Below, one piece after another: positions 50,261 through 62,434 of a DNA stretch of 64,000 nucleotides; the first letter of the stretch is position 1, and every line of letters starts with the position of its first letter. The notes below the pieces were generated by a model. The model did no database searches. It was not told the origin of the DNA and saw only the letters and a list, made by a program, of their open reading frames with translations. The position numbers and the translations under genes are program-made. The DNA comes from Schistocephalus solidus (Eukaryota; Platyhelminthes; Cestoda; Diphyllobothriidea; Diphyllobothriidae). The stretch spans positions 248,001-312,000 of the forward strand of contig WEDG01002913.1 in the NCBI GenBank assembly GCA_017591395.1. Reading direction: 5' to 3'.

Positions 50261-51229
50261 TACTGCCCTGAATATACTCCGCTTACAAAGACCATCAACA
50301 CGCCACCATCTTCGGCCGATGCCCATAGAAAGTTCAAGGTCAAAAGGTAAGGCCGGAGAGTGAGTTGCACTTTGAACAGATACAGCGGTAGTCTGCTGGT
50401 AGTAAGTTCCTACAGGTCCTCCGCATAGATCCGTAGCTGGCGCGGTAGAGAGCGACGCTACGGGAGTAAAATGTCTATGGTGATAGTGAAACGTCATCCG
50501 CTAATGTTTACGGGTGGTCAAAGCACTACGGGTGCTTGAGGGAGGGAGGGGGGAGGGGGGAGGGGTATGAGCGCAGCAACTCTGATGCCCATCAAAAAAT
50601 TCCTTGTCCTCTAATTGGGACCCTCTAATGTCGGTCGACTTGGTCCTGTATTCTTGTCACTCAGTCGCACGTAACCAAGATGTCAAGCAAATATTTAACG
50701 TTGGCTGGTTGGCCTAACCGTTGAACCATATTAAAAGCCGACAGCCCTCACTGGTCATTGCCAGCTGTCGGGGAAACAGGTGTGACCAGGTTTATAATTG
50801 CAAGTTGAATTCAACGTCAAGACGTAAGGCGATCAGGAAAGACTTCATAAACTCGGCAGTTATGGAAGTCCTTAGCCAGCAACTTTCTACTCTCACTTCT
50901 GAGAGCTGGGCCGGCTACTAATAAACGCGTTTAGTCAATACAGGCCGATTAACCAGAGGTCAGGATACTCGAGTAACCTAGGACCCCATCCACAACACAG
51001 GTAAATGAGTATGAAAGTACCTTCTAGGGGGAGAATGAGATTCGGGTAAAATATCTGCTCTTAACCGTCCACAAACGTCCAAATACGACGATATTAAATT
51101 AATTTCTTGGCCCCAACCCAGGTCATTTTCTGAAATCCTTAACTTGAAGGAAACGTCATTTTCTACAAAGCGCTTGAAAGAACTTAATTTTTGCCGAAAA
51201 TTTCCAAGCAGAATAATTTCAAGTTGGAA
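50261..51229. other. No recognised gene
   Basis: A G-rich tract GAGGGAGGGAGGGGGGAGGG lies at 50539-50562. No gene was recognised. Confidence 0.35.
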
Positions 51230-51350
51230 CATTAACCCTAATCTTAGCCCTAACCTTAAGTCTACTGTGCCCAGAAGTTAGCGCAAAGCCACCTGTATCG
51301 CAGGTGATTCCTGTGGCCACGTCCTTCCGGTAGAGCTGCATAAGCGTAAC
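51230..51350. repeat. Telomere-like repeat fragment
   Basis: ATTAACCCTAATCTTAGCCC and TAACCTTAAG (51232-51262), then the family tail AAGTTAGCGCAAAGCCACCT and AGGTGATTCCTGTGGCCACG. Confidence 0.6.
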
Positions 51351-53909
51351 CCAAAGCTTTACCCTGACTCAAAGTTCCCGAGAATTTAGTGCATAGCTGC
51401 CTACACCACGGAGCGTTTATATCCTTCTGTCCGCATGTATTTTCCCACTATAGCTGCCTAAAAGTAGATGGAAACAATATATTCTACTCAAGTGCTTATG
51501 CTTTTCCGAGCATGTTTGTTACATGCATCGGCGTAAGTTCATTTTCAAATTTTATCATTACTGCAACGCCACTCCAACACGATGTTTGTTCTGATAGAGT
51601 ATATAAGCCCTCTGGTGGGCTCTGTTGCCTGTTAAGGCCGAGTGATGTGCCATTTTCCTAGATTATTTCCGGAGCTCGTCACTGCAACGCTGTGGTTCAC
51701 CTCTATCGTTGAAACATTTGTCAGTATACTAGGCGCCATCATGGGTCGAAAATCGCTAGAGACAGATTCTACAACCTGAAGACGCAAAAATTTAATAAAT
51801 TACGGTGTTAAGTCCCTTTTACGTCCACTCATGCCCTCATTGTCGATTCACCCATAGACGTTCAGTAGGTACAGAGAGTGTTCTGCACTGACCTTACTAG
51901 GGTCAAAAAGCGGAAAGGCAATAAGCGAAATGGGCGTGGCGATCCGCTTCTAAGGCGGTTTAGGACGGTCTTAATCGCAGGGTTCTTGGAACCGAGTAGA
52001 TTGACAGGCAGGGAGGGTGCGGTCTTATCCAGTGGGTCATGCATATTCCTGTCTTGTCATTCTGCTTTTATACAGAAAAGCTTACGCGCGACAAACCCCC
52101 TTTTGAAAGTTCACATTTGGCTCCTTCGATCGGTTAGCAGATGAGAATACGTTTGCTGCGAAAAAGTGTTTGCACAGCAGAAATACAGTAAAGTAATTGG
52201 CAGGTTGAGTGATTTATCAAACTGGCAGCACAGGCCCTTGCTAAAAGTTCAGATACGTGGTTCGCCGCTGCTGGTGCGGCACAGCTGCGATATGTTCGGA
52301 TAATCCCTGTGTTCCCCAGCGTTCCTCGGTGTTTTCTGATAGACACTCCGGTTTTAAAGTTCCCCTTTTTAATCCCATCAACGCGGTAACACCGAGGACA
52401 TCCTCCTGATTGGTACAACATGTGTATACTTCTGGCTCGTCATTAGCACATGGCCTACGACGGCTCCAGCAACAAATTCCAACACCGCCGAATGGTTGTA
52501 CTCTGTTACGCAACCAAACCAAATCATTGAACACTGCCATCCCCACGTGACTCTTAATAATCCCCATGGTAGCCAACAGTTCTTCTGGTTCATTACCCAG
52601 CGGAACGGTTGTTCCAACCTCTGGGGCATAACTGCATGCCACAGGACGATAAGCCAGCCACCATTCTCGATGATATGGTTATTCCTATTCCATACAAGAA
52701 GGATAGCTAGCAAATTATGAGCTAGAGTAGCATCACATCTACAAAATACTTTCGGGTTCGGTGCGACTTGAGGCCTCGTTTCCAGTTAACACAAGTTTGA
52801 AAAGCGCAATTAGCATATGCCTTATTTACTTCGTGAGTCCAAGCTCTTGCTTCACTCTGACTACCTCCAGTTATTTCGATTTTGGTAAGGTTCACTCAAC
52901 GACTGATTCCCCAAGACCACACTATGGGATCTGCTCGGTAGATTAATAGCCTGCGGTGGTTTTTCACATGCTAGGAAATTAAAGGCAGTGATATGTTCGG
53001 GCTACTCGTTTTGTTCATCTACCAAGGTAGGCGAGCTACTTCAGTTCTTCTGCATGGGTTGGTTTAACGGAAGACAGGCAGCCCTTAGATTCCCCCCATA
53101 AATCGAATACCAGAGCTATCCTGCAACTTGCCTCGGTTAAACATCACGGACCATCTGTGAGCATAAATCAACAGGAACTTTTCAGTAGTTGGAAGAAGTA
53201 TGGGTGGTCGCGAAGCGGGGGAGAATCGTTATTTCAGGTCCAAACTCTGGGAAGATAAGGGAACATCAATAAAAGGCTTTATTCTACCTACCAGACCTCT
53301 CGGTAAGCTAAGGACCTCTGAATCCTCGTAATACAGATAGCTATAAGTTAAATTACATGAGGGTTGCCGATTCCCGTGTTCTTATACTCACTCTATCCGG
53401 AACTCTAATCGTCATGGAATTTATTGCATCAAAATGCCCACGTTTTACCAACCGCTCATTTTAATTAATTTATTTGATCTTCATTTCCACATATTGATAT
53501 GCAGACGACGATTTTCTCCTCGTCTTCCATCAGTCCAGTATATTTTCTAGAGTTTTTAATCATAAAAGATGGAAACTGATAGTAGACAACCCTCTTCGCA
53601 TGATTAAATTTGTTATTAACTCCTACGTGATACGAAGGCTTTCACAGGCGTATCTTGTGTAGGCAGGCACCCCAATCAGCCAGTAACCCTGCAGTAAGTG
53701 ATGCAACAATAGTATATCTTTGTAAGTAGGTCGCCCAAAAGTAAAATTAATGTGTACACACGTAAAGACCATGTCCAAATGGCAAGTCATTAAATTGAGC
53801 TTAAGGTTCTCGTTGTTGGAGTAAGTTGGTGGGACGGTGGCTGGAAGTGGCACAGGTGTGGGGAAGCTTCCTCAAGACATACTTTTCCTAAACTCCCAGT
53901 CGTTTGTTT
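51351..53909. other. No supported gene; possible polyadenylation sites for the Pax6-like gene
   Basis: The longest frames are 133 and 111 residues on minus (52241-52642, 52378-52713), overlapping each other in different frames. I recognise no domain in either, and at most one could be real. Near the right side, TTTATT at 53420-53425 (AATAAA on minus) lies about 490 bases after the Pax6-like stop codon and is a candidate polyadenylation signal. Confidence 0.3.
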
Positions 53910-54722
53910 TCAAGTAATATAGGAACTGAGGCTGTAGGGCTGTGTGGCTCCGATGCCGCCAGGGACTGCTGCAGTTGGCGGGAGGAAGGTGCAGTTGGTG
54001 AGCTGCTCCATGGCCGGGCCGGTGTCTGGCGGATAGAGGGGACAGGTGGTCTCTTCCTCCGCCTTCACCGCCACACCCCGAGTAGTTCCGCGGTAAAAGG
54101 ACTCGGGCAGCTTAGGCGGGTCATGGCAAGAGGAGGCGGATGAGGGCGAGGGTAGAGGGTGCATCGTCTGGCGTCCGCGCATCGCTGCCGCAACCGCAGC
54201 GGCTGCTGCCCTGGACAGACTGTCTCCAATTGGTGCGCCCCTATAGGTTACTGTCGCTTGAGCAAAGACCTTCCACTCACCGAGAGGGACTGCTGCAGCC
54301 GGCTCTAGAATGCGCGCATCTTTTGTGGAGGGGTTCTGCGGGGGCGATACATAGTCTCTCCAGTTTCCAGCGGCGGTGGCGGCGGCGGTGGCGGCAGCCG
54401 TGGTGGAGGAGAGAGGACCGGAGTTGATGCAGGTATACTGTGGCGCCAAGTCCGCAGTCTTGGGTGCTACCGGCGGGACATTCTTGAATCCGTGAGGGGA
54501 GAGGTCATCTATTCCAGTGCCCAAAGTTGACGGAGATATGGAGGGAGCAGAAAAGTCGGCGACGGTGGGCTCCTCACCACCGCCGCCGCCGCCGTCACCA
54601 CCAAGACGGACACTTTCGATGCTATTGCTACCGTCAGTACTGCCATCACTTATGGTCCTCAGAGCAGCCTTACTGTAGTCTAACCGACCTCTTGACAATG
54701 TTGTCTTGTCCATACTGTTTAC
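53910..54722 (-). CDS. pax6: Pax6-like gene, last coding exon
   Basis: The final exon codes 270 residues to the stop at 53910-53912. The acceptor is TTTTCTCTCTTTGAG followed by GTAAAC at 54722, in phase 0 with the preceding exon's donor. The protein is rich in Pro, Ser, Thr and Ala, as in Pax6 transactivation tails, with a Gly run (about 54578-54600), Ala-rich stretches (about 54370-54400 and 54180-54215) and the end PYSLSSYIT. These low-complexity stretches are longer than in vertebrate Pax6. The splice join is supported by phase and consensus, not by transcripts. Confidence 0.7.
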   Translation of the reverse strand, partial: VNSMDKTTLSRGRLDYSKAALRTISDGSTDGSNSIESVRLGGDGGGGGGEEPTVADFSAPSISPSTLGTGIDDLSPHGFKNVPPVAPKTADLAPQYTCINSGPLSSTTAAATAAATAAGNWRDYVSPPQNPSTKDARILEPAAAVPLGEWKVFAQATVTYRGAPIGDSLSRAAAAAVAAAMRGRQTMHPLPSPSSASSCHDPPKLPESFYRGTTRGVAVKAEEETTCPLYPPDTGPAMEQLTNCTFLPPTAAVPGGIGATQPYSLSSYIT

Positions 54723-56058
54723 CTCAAAGAGAGAAAAGTCGGGGAAATCCAGGGTCAGCGTGTGGAGAGAAAATTTAAGCAGCCAGTGACTGATATCGTG
54801 CAAAGGTAACTAAAATTTGAAAATGCGTTTAAGATTATGAATGAGTAAGAAAAGTGAAATTGTGATATCGATTATCTTGGTGTCATATGGTTAAGATATT
54901 TCTGATATGCCAAGGTGCCAGACATTTAAAGAACGTATTTTCGGCCTCCTGAAAAGACATTACTACGTAGATGGTGTGCATGTTATACTTATTTTCGATG
55001 GCCTTATAAATTGAAATATATTTTATAGAAAAGGTAAATAAAAATCATCTTTCTTGCACCCATTTGATAGCAAGACACGCCCTCTTCAAATATTATGCTC
55101 AAAGAAGGGTAAGTTTAGGTTTAAAAAAGTTTCCGACGGCCCGATTAATTTTAAGCTGATCTGTCATTGCATTTGTGTTTAGGGGTTTCAGTCTACAAGC
55201 TTTAGGGCTTCCCTGGTAAAAATATCGAAAATTCCTGCATTCCATTCAGAATATAACAGATAGTGCTCAGAAAATATTGCAATGGGTGCGGAATATAACT
55301 TATACTTCACTAGTGGCATTAATAACTGAATAGCTACGATGTAAGTTTGATGGAAATTGTACGATTTTGAAACATTTCACAGTTAGGAACTTTAAAACTC
55401 CCACAGATACCCTTCCCATGAGTATAAATTTGAAGAAGACGTGACTTGCTATCCTGAAAGAATGTTTTTGCTTATGTTTTCTCTAAAATATATTTGAATT
55501 TTTAAGTGTATCAAAAATCGATAGAAAAAATGCACACAAGTTGAGTTGTCATTTTTTATCCTTTGAGATTTTTTCAGGACGTTCATGCTGAAGCTGACAT
55601 CTTGATGTGTTTGCAATATCTTGGGATTGTGCTTCAGGATAATCAATATCACAACTCCACATAAGGACGCATTCTTAATCTTAAATGTATTTTAAAAATG
55701 TTGGTCAGCAGTGCATGAGAACGGTTACTGACTTTCATCAAAGGTAAAAGCAAGCCGGTGTTGTTTATTCACGCCTAAATAATCATGCGGTTCAATTGTG
55801 TCAAATGTGGGTGCGATTATCGCAGCGACCTGACGTCAGTTGGTGCATAACGGAGAAAGATGATTGGTGCAAACTGTAAAGCATGTTGAATTTCTTCAAT
55901 TTCGCCAAGGTCTAATACAAAGGCTAAAACGAAAGGATGCTGTTATTTTTCATTCGTAGTCAGTTGATATCTCTAGTCTGAGAATGTTCCCATTTTTCCC
56001 CGGGAGCAGTCCACTTTTGACATGAAAATTCGTATAGGCTGATTGTTTTTTTGGCAAG

Positions 56059-56468
56059 TCCAGAAGACAATGAATCTTGGGCGAGGTCTGTCGTCGAATC
56101 GGTAAGTCCTTCCTGGTTAGGATTCATTCGCCGCAATGCTATCGCCTCTGAGATCTCTAGACTGGCACTCCAAGGTGACATGAGATACATACCCTCCGTT
56201 GTTTTTTTTCCTAAGGGCTTCGTCTGTCAAATATATCCATGGTCACCGCTATCTCAAGGGAGACGTGGTAGCTAGCACTGCATCGGCTTCACGCCTTCTG
56301 TCCGTCCTCATTGTGTTCCAATAGAACTCGTGGATCAGGCATGGGATCACTTTTACGCGTGCCACATCACGGCTGCTTCCACTCCACTGACCGAACAGGA
56401 CTTTGCACACATTTCCGGCTCTGAAGAGACATTCTGGCTGCGCTCATCTGTTTTCGAAGCAGTTACCG
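56059..56468 (+). other. Possible exons on the strand opposite the Pax6-like gene
   Basis: A short segment after TTGTTTTTTTGGCAAG reads SPEDNESWARSVVES and ends at a GTAAGT donor (56059-56101). A longer segment (56276-56468) reads VPIELVDQAWDHFYACHITA, then SGSEETFWLRSSVFEAVTG, ending at a GTGAGT donor. Both read like real protein, and both have consensus donors. Between them the frame is unresolved (SSVKYIHGHRYLKGDV in another frame), so a pseudogene or old element is equally possible. No family is recognised. Confidence 0.25.
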
Positions 56469-56804
56469 GTGAGTGCGCATAGGGTTCAGTGTAGCTTCAT
56501 AGTGCAGCCAAACCTGAGATTCCAAGTGTAAAGGTTACCGCGAACAGCAGGGTGCCCAGTGCAACCGCCCATCCATTTAACCGAATACCCCACCCCGTGT
56601 GTCGGCGTCTACCAGCTGAAGCAGGCCATTTTTATCCTTCAGGTAGCAATGCGGCAAATTAAATCAGCGCGATATTGCGCTGCAGAGCAACTAGCCTACA
56701 AAAAAGACCGACTACTCTACAAGACAGCAGGGGTGCAACTCGAATCGTTTTTTCTCCTGTCACGGAATTTGATTTTTACAACCCTTCTCTGTCCTACTTG
56801 TCAT

Positions 56805-57010
56805 TATGCCCGTTCGACCGTTGTAGTTTCAACTATGTCCACCAGGTGTTCCACAGCTAGATAGTGCAGGCACTGTGATTTGCGCCGGATTAAAGTGAGA
56901 GTCGCCTTTTGCTTCATCTAGCTCACTTTCTGTTCCACTCCCCCACCCCCACCTGGGCCTTTTGTCAAGACAGAGGCAAGAAGATCGAAGAGGGGAGCGG
57001 GCTACCGGTA
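56805..57010 (-). repeat. LINE tail fragment inside the Pax6-like intron
   Basis: On minus: CTTGACAAAAGGCCCAGG, then a GAGTGGAACAGAAAGTGAGC box, CACTTTAATCCGGCGCAAAT and the end GTTGAAACTACAACGGTCGA. It is the terminal part of the tail monomer, diverged. Confidence 0.62.
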
Positions 57011-57955
57011 GTCACCAGAAAGCACTATTAAGGCCAGGGTAATCAGTATAAATAAGACGCTTATGTAGCGCTAACTGCAGACGAAGGCCTTGACTAGATT
57101 ATCAAAGCCCCACAAATTTGGTTGGATTAGACTGATTTGTTAATGAGTAACGCGTTGCATATATGAAAGCCTACTTTATTTAATACATTCTACCACATGA
57201 AAAAGTATTATTGGGTCCAGTATTTATCACTATCTACTCATTGGCAAGTTTTATTTTAAAGTAAGCTGTTCAATTGGATACCCTCAGTGTCTGTTTAAAA
57301 TATATTAGAGTGAGTACGTTCTTTGAGCATAGGTATGACATCAGGTGGTCTTTGTAGACGCTGGGGAAAAATTCGGACATGCCTCCTTCTGTTTCCATTA
57401 CCTTGACGCTAAAACCCCTACATTGCTCAGGTGAGCAAAAAATGCTCTTCCTTAACCCGTCGTTTAAAATTAGCAAATTATTTTTGATTATCGCATAGGG
57501 CAAAAATTTTTTAGGGTGATTTGCTCAACCCGACTTACTAAAAGACCTCCTTGTAATATTACTCCGAAACATAAAAATAAACAACTATAAATTGTCACTG
57601 TAAATCGTTCAACAAAAGGTCTGAATATTGCTAGCGTTGGAATTAAAGCCCTGCGGGCTGTTGACTACATCACTTGATTTCATCGTTCTCTATGTTAGTC
57701 ACCTCCCCGTGCGTATGTACAAGACGCCAGGTTCTGTTTTGGGTGCTAACATGGAGTAAACCCTTCGAGGCTAAACCATTTCAGACTCACTCCGAAAGCT
57801 GTTCTGAATATCTGCGTCGAAATCCTGTAACAGTATGTTTCCCTCCTATGCACGATTAGGTGAAGAACAGATATGTCATCATCTCATTCTCTGAGGTACA
57901 GCTAACCCGATGGACTAATTCACGCTCACATCACAGCCCCTTTTGAGCAGCTTAC

Positions 57956-58403
57956 CACGTTCCGCGAGCAGACCTCGTCATCCCACTTGCAGTCAGGCAG
58001 GATGAGACTCCTCCAACCAGCTTCTTCGGACTGCTGCCAGACTCCGTCGTCCATCTTTGGAGCAGTCGACAGTTGTGGCGCGTAGGTGTCTGCCGCAGAA
58101 GCCAAAGTGGACATCTTCTCGGTGAACTCGTTACCGTACCCGCTAGCCGATCGCGAGGGCTCAAGGTGTCTGGTGGCGGTCGGAGGAGGCGGTGGCGGCG
58201 GCGGCAGGCTGGACGGGAAGGGGAATCTCGTGGTGGCAGAAACCGAGTCCATTACCGTCGGCCCATCCTCGGGAATTTTGCTCTCACGACGCCATTTGGC
58301 GCGTCGATTGGAAAACCAGACTTGAACTCGCGACTCTGGCAGGCCGATTTCCTTGGCCAGCTGTTCCCTTGCATAGAGGTCCGGGTAGTGGCTTTGATCA
58401 AAA
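57956..58403 (-). CDS. pax6: Pax6-like gene, exon with the rest of the homeodomain
   Basis: This exon completes the homeodomain from residue 20. It opens [20 protein letters not shown] and continues [20 protein letters not shown]. Homeodomain residue 50 is Ser (W-F-S-N), diagnostic of Pax-type homeodomains, and Trp48, Phe49, Asn51 and Arg53 are intact. Afterwards come [17 protein letters not shown], a proline run ([12 protein letters not shown]) and [11 protein letters not shown]. The acceptor is GACAGAG followed by T at 58403, completing the split glycine codon. The donor at 57955 is GTG followed by GTAAGC. The exon is 448 nt, ending in phase 0. The factor is a nuclear DNA-binding regulator of eye and nervous-system development in other animals. 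Confidence 0.88.
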
Positions 58404-60354
58404 CTCTGTCATAGGTGTCGAATGAGAAAAGGACGGTTACCAATCAAACAATATGTGTAAAGCCTAAATTTTTAAGATGGCAAGTGGAATAAATTAGGAT
58501 GAGGAGAGTCAGAAATGAGGGCCTGTATTTGAGCCTGTCCTAGTATCAACGCATGTGCAGCGGTTCGGATATAAGGGATATGAAAGGTGATCTTGAAAGT
58601 TTGAATTATTGGAAAAGTACTCATCATATCGGAGGAGTTTAGGCCTGATAATAGACTATAAATTACCATACTAGTCTCCCTTACCTTTTCGGTACTCACC
58701 TTCGGTAGTGAGTATTATTATAACAAACTTCCAGAACAAATGCAAAATAAGCCAACCAGCTTAATTCAATAAATTTACTTGCAATAAAGCACCCTTCAAA
58801 CGCCTAGATTGGTTTGAATTTATTTCTATACGTCATCAATCAGGTGGGCTTGTGTTAAATTACATGTACATTGTTACTTAGTATGTTCTTTAGCTCCATA
58901 TGAGACAGACGGAAACCCTAAGGAAACCGAATGTTGTCAGTAATTTTTGGGGATATTTAATGGGTTGGAAGTTTTGACGGGAACACAGAATGTCCTCAAC
59001 TTTTCTTACAAAACTCCTATGTAAAATGACGTCAAATCCTGCATGTCTGCATCCCAGATAGTGTATCTGCTCTCTTACTACTAAAATTCATCAAAATAAT
59101 TCTCGATAAATGTCTCATTTGACCAGGCAAAGGATATGCGTTTTACTAGTTTCTAATTAAAACAAAAAGATAACTATTATGTTGAGGTGCCCGAACCCTT
59201 TCTGTTTGCAAACAATAGTTTACACTGATCATATTGCAGGTTGCAACCTTCCTGGTGATTCCAATTTTACTGCGGTGAAAAATAAAAGTGCTTTGAAAAG
59301 TAGTGCTTCCGACAAACTAAATGAGACTTAAATTGCCATTCCAATATTATCTGACGTCGTCCGTCGGCATGACTTACATCTCGAACTTGAATTCCATTGA
59401 TCACAGGCCAGTAAGACAAACACTTTACCGTTAATGCATGGATTTGCCCTTCTATCGTGAATATGCAATCAGATGCCACCCGCGTGCCCCATATTCTGGC
59501 TGCAGGAGGGAACTTCGTCGATTCTGTTCTAATTTTGCGTATTTATGTACATCTCCGGCTTGTAGCACTTTTAGACTTTACTAAATCTGATAGTTCATTC
59601 GATTCAATTGTGAAAAATGCGGTGGCCCCGGTGGGATTCTAACCCACGATATAGTTAATTGAAAAACTTGTTGCAGTTCAGCTATTGCGCACGTGGATTA
59701 CGGTAATTGATTTGAAACCCAAAAAAGTCCTAAGCACCTACGTTTAAAGTGCCTCGTCCAGATAGTTTGAAATGCATATAGGAGGCCTTTAAAATGAAAT
59801 AACTGTTTTTCGGTAGCTTCCGAACTCAAGCTGCATCTCCTCTCAGTTTTTCATAGAAGTTTAAACTGTTAGCTTCCCGCTTATCTTTCCGAAACTCAGG
59901 CTCATGGGAATGTGTTGACTAGGGACTCTATTAGATCAGGAGTAGAAGAGCTGACACGAATATTATTCAATGTCCAATAGTCTTCTGGTACGTTATAATC
60001 AGGTTTTAGTCCCGAATTGCCTTACGGAATACGATAATGAATTCGAATATAGTACGTCCAAACACAAGGATACTTTGGTCTGTGGGATTATTTTCCCCTG
60101 TCTAGTCTCACACCTGATGACAAGAGGAATAAGGTGGGACCTATATGCTGGAGGAAGTCTTGGGCTTGATGTGGTGAAACCAGTCGTCTGCGTGACATAT
60201 CTACCTGGAGGATGGCTGATCATTTACGAGTGGTCGTGATGGGCCTTGCCAATAGAGTAGATTGCGAGCAGGAAGAAAATGTTATCAATAGCTATGTGTT
60301 TTTATGGTTAAAATCACCCTTACATAATTGCTATTAACGTAAAGATGCCTCATC

Positions 60355-60545
60355 GGCTAGCGCAGCATGCGAACTGACATTTTGGCCGTCGCAAGCGTCC
60401 ACGTCGGTGGTGTGCCCCAGAGATTAGGTGCAGAACCGGTGACTTGCGTGTGAATTAGCTTATAGTGAGGCATGCTCGCGCAGCATTTACCTCACTCACT
60501 CACTTCCTTCACCCCCTTGCTCCGATAGCAAGCCGGTCTCATGGC
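60355..60545 (-). repeat. LINE tail fragment, strongly diverged
   Basis: GTGACTTGCGTGTGAATTAG, TTATAGTGAGGCATGCTCGC and GCAGCATTTACCTCACTCAC, read on minus, follow the TAAACTAATTCACGCGCAAG and GAGAGTG boxes of the tail. Identity is low. Confidence 0.45.
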
Positions 60546-61789
60546 GATCGGAGGCAGGCAATCTACGTATGCTACTAACATGACTGTTGCATACTGCAAT
60601 CGTTTAGGCTCTAATATAACGAGATTGGACGAGCTTGAAACGTCGGATTGGTATTTTTATGATTTGGTTCAGTTGGTTTTATATAAATATTGCCTTCAGT
60701 GGGACAACCGCATGACATCCGCGCTTGAAAGCCTTATAGTGGCATGGCATATAAAAATGAAATTCGTTTACCATAACCCCAATTTAGGTGCTATCTTAAG
60801 CTCTGGTCACATATTTATCAATCTTCTATGGTGAGTTATAACTTCATCTAACAAATTTTGAAAAAAACTAGTGGATTTTCGATCGGGCCTTGTTAGGCCG
60901 AGCCCCAGATAACCACAGAAAATCAGCAACCTGCCTGGGCTTTTAGTTACCTAGCGTGTTACAAATGTACTGAAACGCTCTTCTGACATTCCCGGGTGGA
61001 GACGACGCAGTTTTTTTCACTTCAGGTTTAGCTATATTAGGAAATTACATATCAGAAATTTCACTCATGATTGCCGGAAAAACGGTAACAACTGTTTTCG
61101 AGGGCTGCCTACGTGACACAGACATTTCCAACTTAACGATTTGGCATGCCAACCAGTTCTTTCTCTCAAATCTTTCCAGTTTACGGTGTTACGCATTATG
61201 GCACCTGAGTATTACAGCTTCCTCAAGTTAAATCTGGTCCGTGGCGCACATCTACACACTTGCCGATGGTCAGAAGCCCATTGGAAGCAATCAACCAATC
61301 AGCCTCAAGCACGCGACAGCTGTTTGGTGGGGCAGAGGTGCGCAGACAATTAATCTTGAGTCGGCAAGCTGCTCGCCCCGAGGCTTACAGGGGGAGGAAG
61401 GAGAAGACGGGGTGACAGGAATGCGCACTGGAGCGTGAACCAGGGGCACAGGGTGCTGTGCCGGGCGAGAGGACAGCAAGAGAAGAGGGATGGCAGGGGG
61501 AAGGAGTGTAGCGGACAGGCGAGCAACGTAATGAATGTTCAGAATGATCTGAACCCTGGAGTCGACTATTTGTCTCTCTGATGTAATGTTAAATCATTCT
61601 AGCTAACGCGTGACTGAAGGAACTACTAAACTCTTCGAGATCAGGTCGCAAATTAAGTTGATGTGAGACAGCCGTCGGATGCGGGGTTCAATGTATTGGT
61701 TAGGCACTCCGGGATACAACGTATGCTACTGAGTGGGAACGACGTGCATTTATATATCCTGATTTTAATGCAGACTACGATCCCGATAG

Positions 61790-62010
61790 AAGTGTTTTCC
61801 CCTCCCCCTAAGTTCCCGCACTCTAACCCCAACAGTAACCCTAAACCAAGCCTTCATTATAACGCTAATCAACAATAACCCTACCGGGAACTCTAAATGC
61901 ACTTTATTCTTAACGCAAACCCTAATTTCCTCGGAATTTGGCGCTAAACCACTTGTATTTCCAGCGATTCCTGTTCTCATGTCCTGCTGCGAAGGCCATG
62001 TACGCAACCA
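61790..62010. repeat. Telomere-like repeat fragment
   Basis: TCTAACCCCAACAGTAACCC, TAAACC, AACAATAACCCTACCGGGAA and CGCAAACCCTAATTTCCTCG, followed by the family tail GGAATTTGGCGCTAAACCAC and CAGCGATTCCTGTTCTCATG. Same order as at 51230 and, less diverged, 3060-3240. Confidence 0.62.
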
Positions 62011-62434
62011 CTTGCCCCCTGATATAGCGACAGAGGCAAGATAGATTAAAATAACCCTTCCTGGCTTATTTTCTGCCCTTAGTCAGTCATCAGCAAAACT
62101 TTGACCTGAAGTACATGGGGCTCGACCAGGACTCTTAAGCCTTAAAGGTACCTGTATAGGTGCCGAGTAAAACAATTCATTTATTTAAACGAATACCCTT
62201 GTACTTATTCACTGAGGCCTTTTTACTGGGGGTAATAGATATTAAGTCACATTAACCAATGTACCCTGACTGCCGAACGATTTCATGTCGCAAACCTTTG
62301 TTATCTGAAACCACGCTGTAGCTCACTGATGACAGCAACGAAGCCCAAATCGACAAGTTCATGCTCTCTCTCTCTCTTTCTCTCCCTCTATTTTTTTGTT
62401 AATACCTGCTAAAATAGACAGTTTTTTGACCTAC

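Larger units (their letters stand above)
54723..57955 (-). other. Intron of the Pax6-like gene (3.2 kb)
   Basis: GTAAGC start and TTTGAG end on minus. It is AT-rich at 54780-55960. It contains a LINE tail fragment (56805-57010) and possible plus-strand exons at 56059-56468. Confidence 0.6.
58404..62434 (-). other. Intron of the Pax6-like gene inside the homeobox (4.0 kb)
   Basis: Interrupts homeodomain codon 19 (GTAGGT ... CAGAG). It carries repeat debris: a SINE scrap near 58673 (CTAGTCTCCCTTACCTTTTC), a LINE tail fragment at 60355-60545 and a telomere-like repeat at 61790-62010. A 97-residue plus frame at 60541-60834 has no recognised motif. Confidence 0.7.

Noticed and set aside
52241..52713. 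133- and 111-residue minus-strand genes
   Set aside because: They overlap in different frames, and no domain or splice support was found; mentioned only as an unrecognised open frame.
59615..59665. tRNA-like 3' half on minus (GTGGGTTAGAATCCCAC)
   Set aside because: The T-arm-like hairpin is good but no D arm or anticodon arm could be matched upstream; too little to call.
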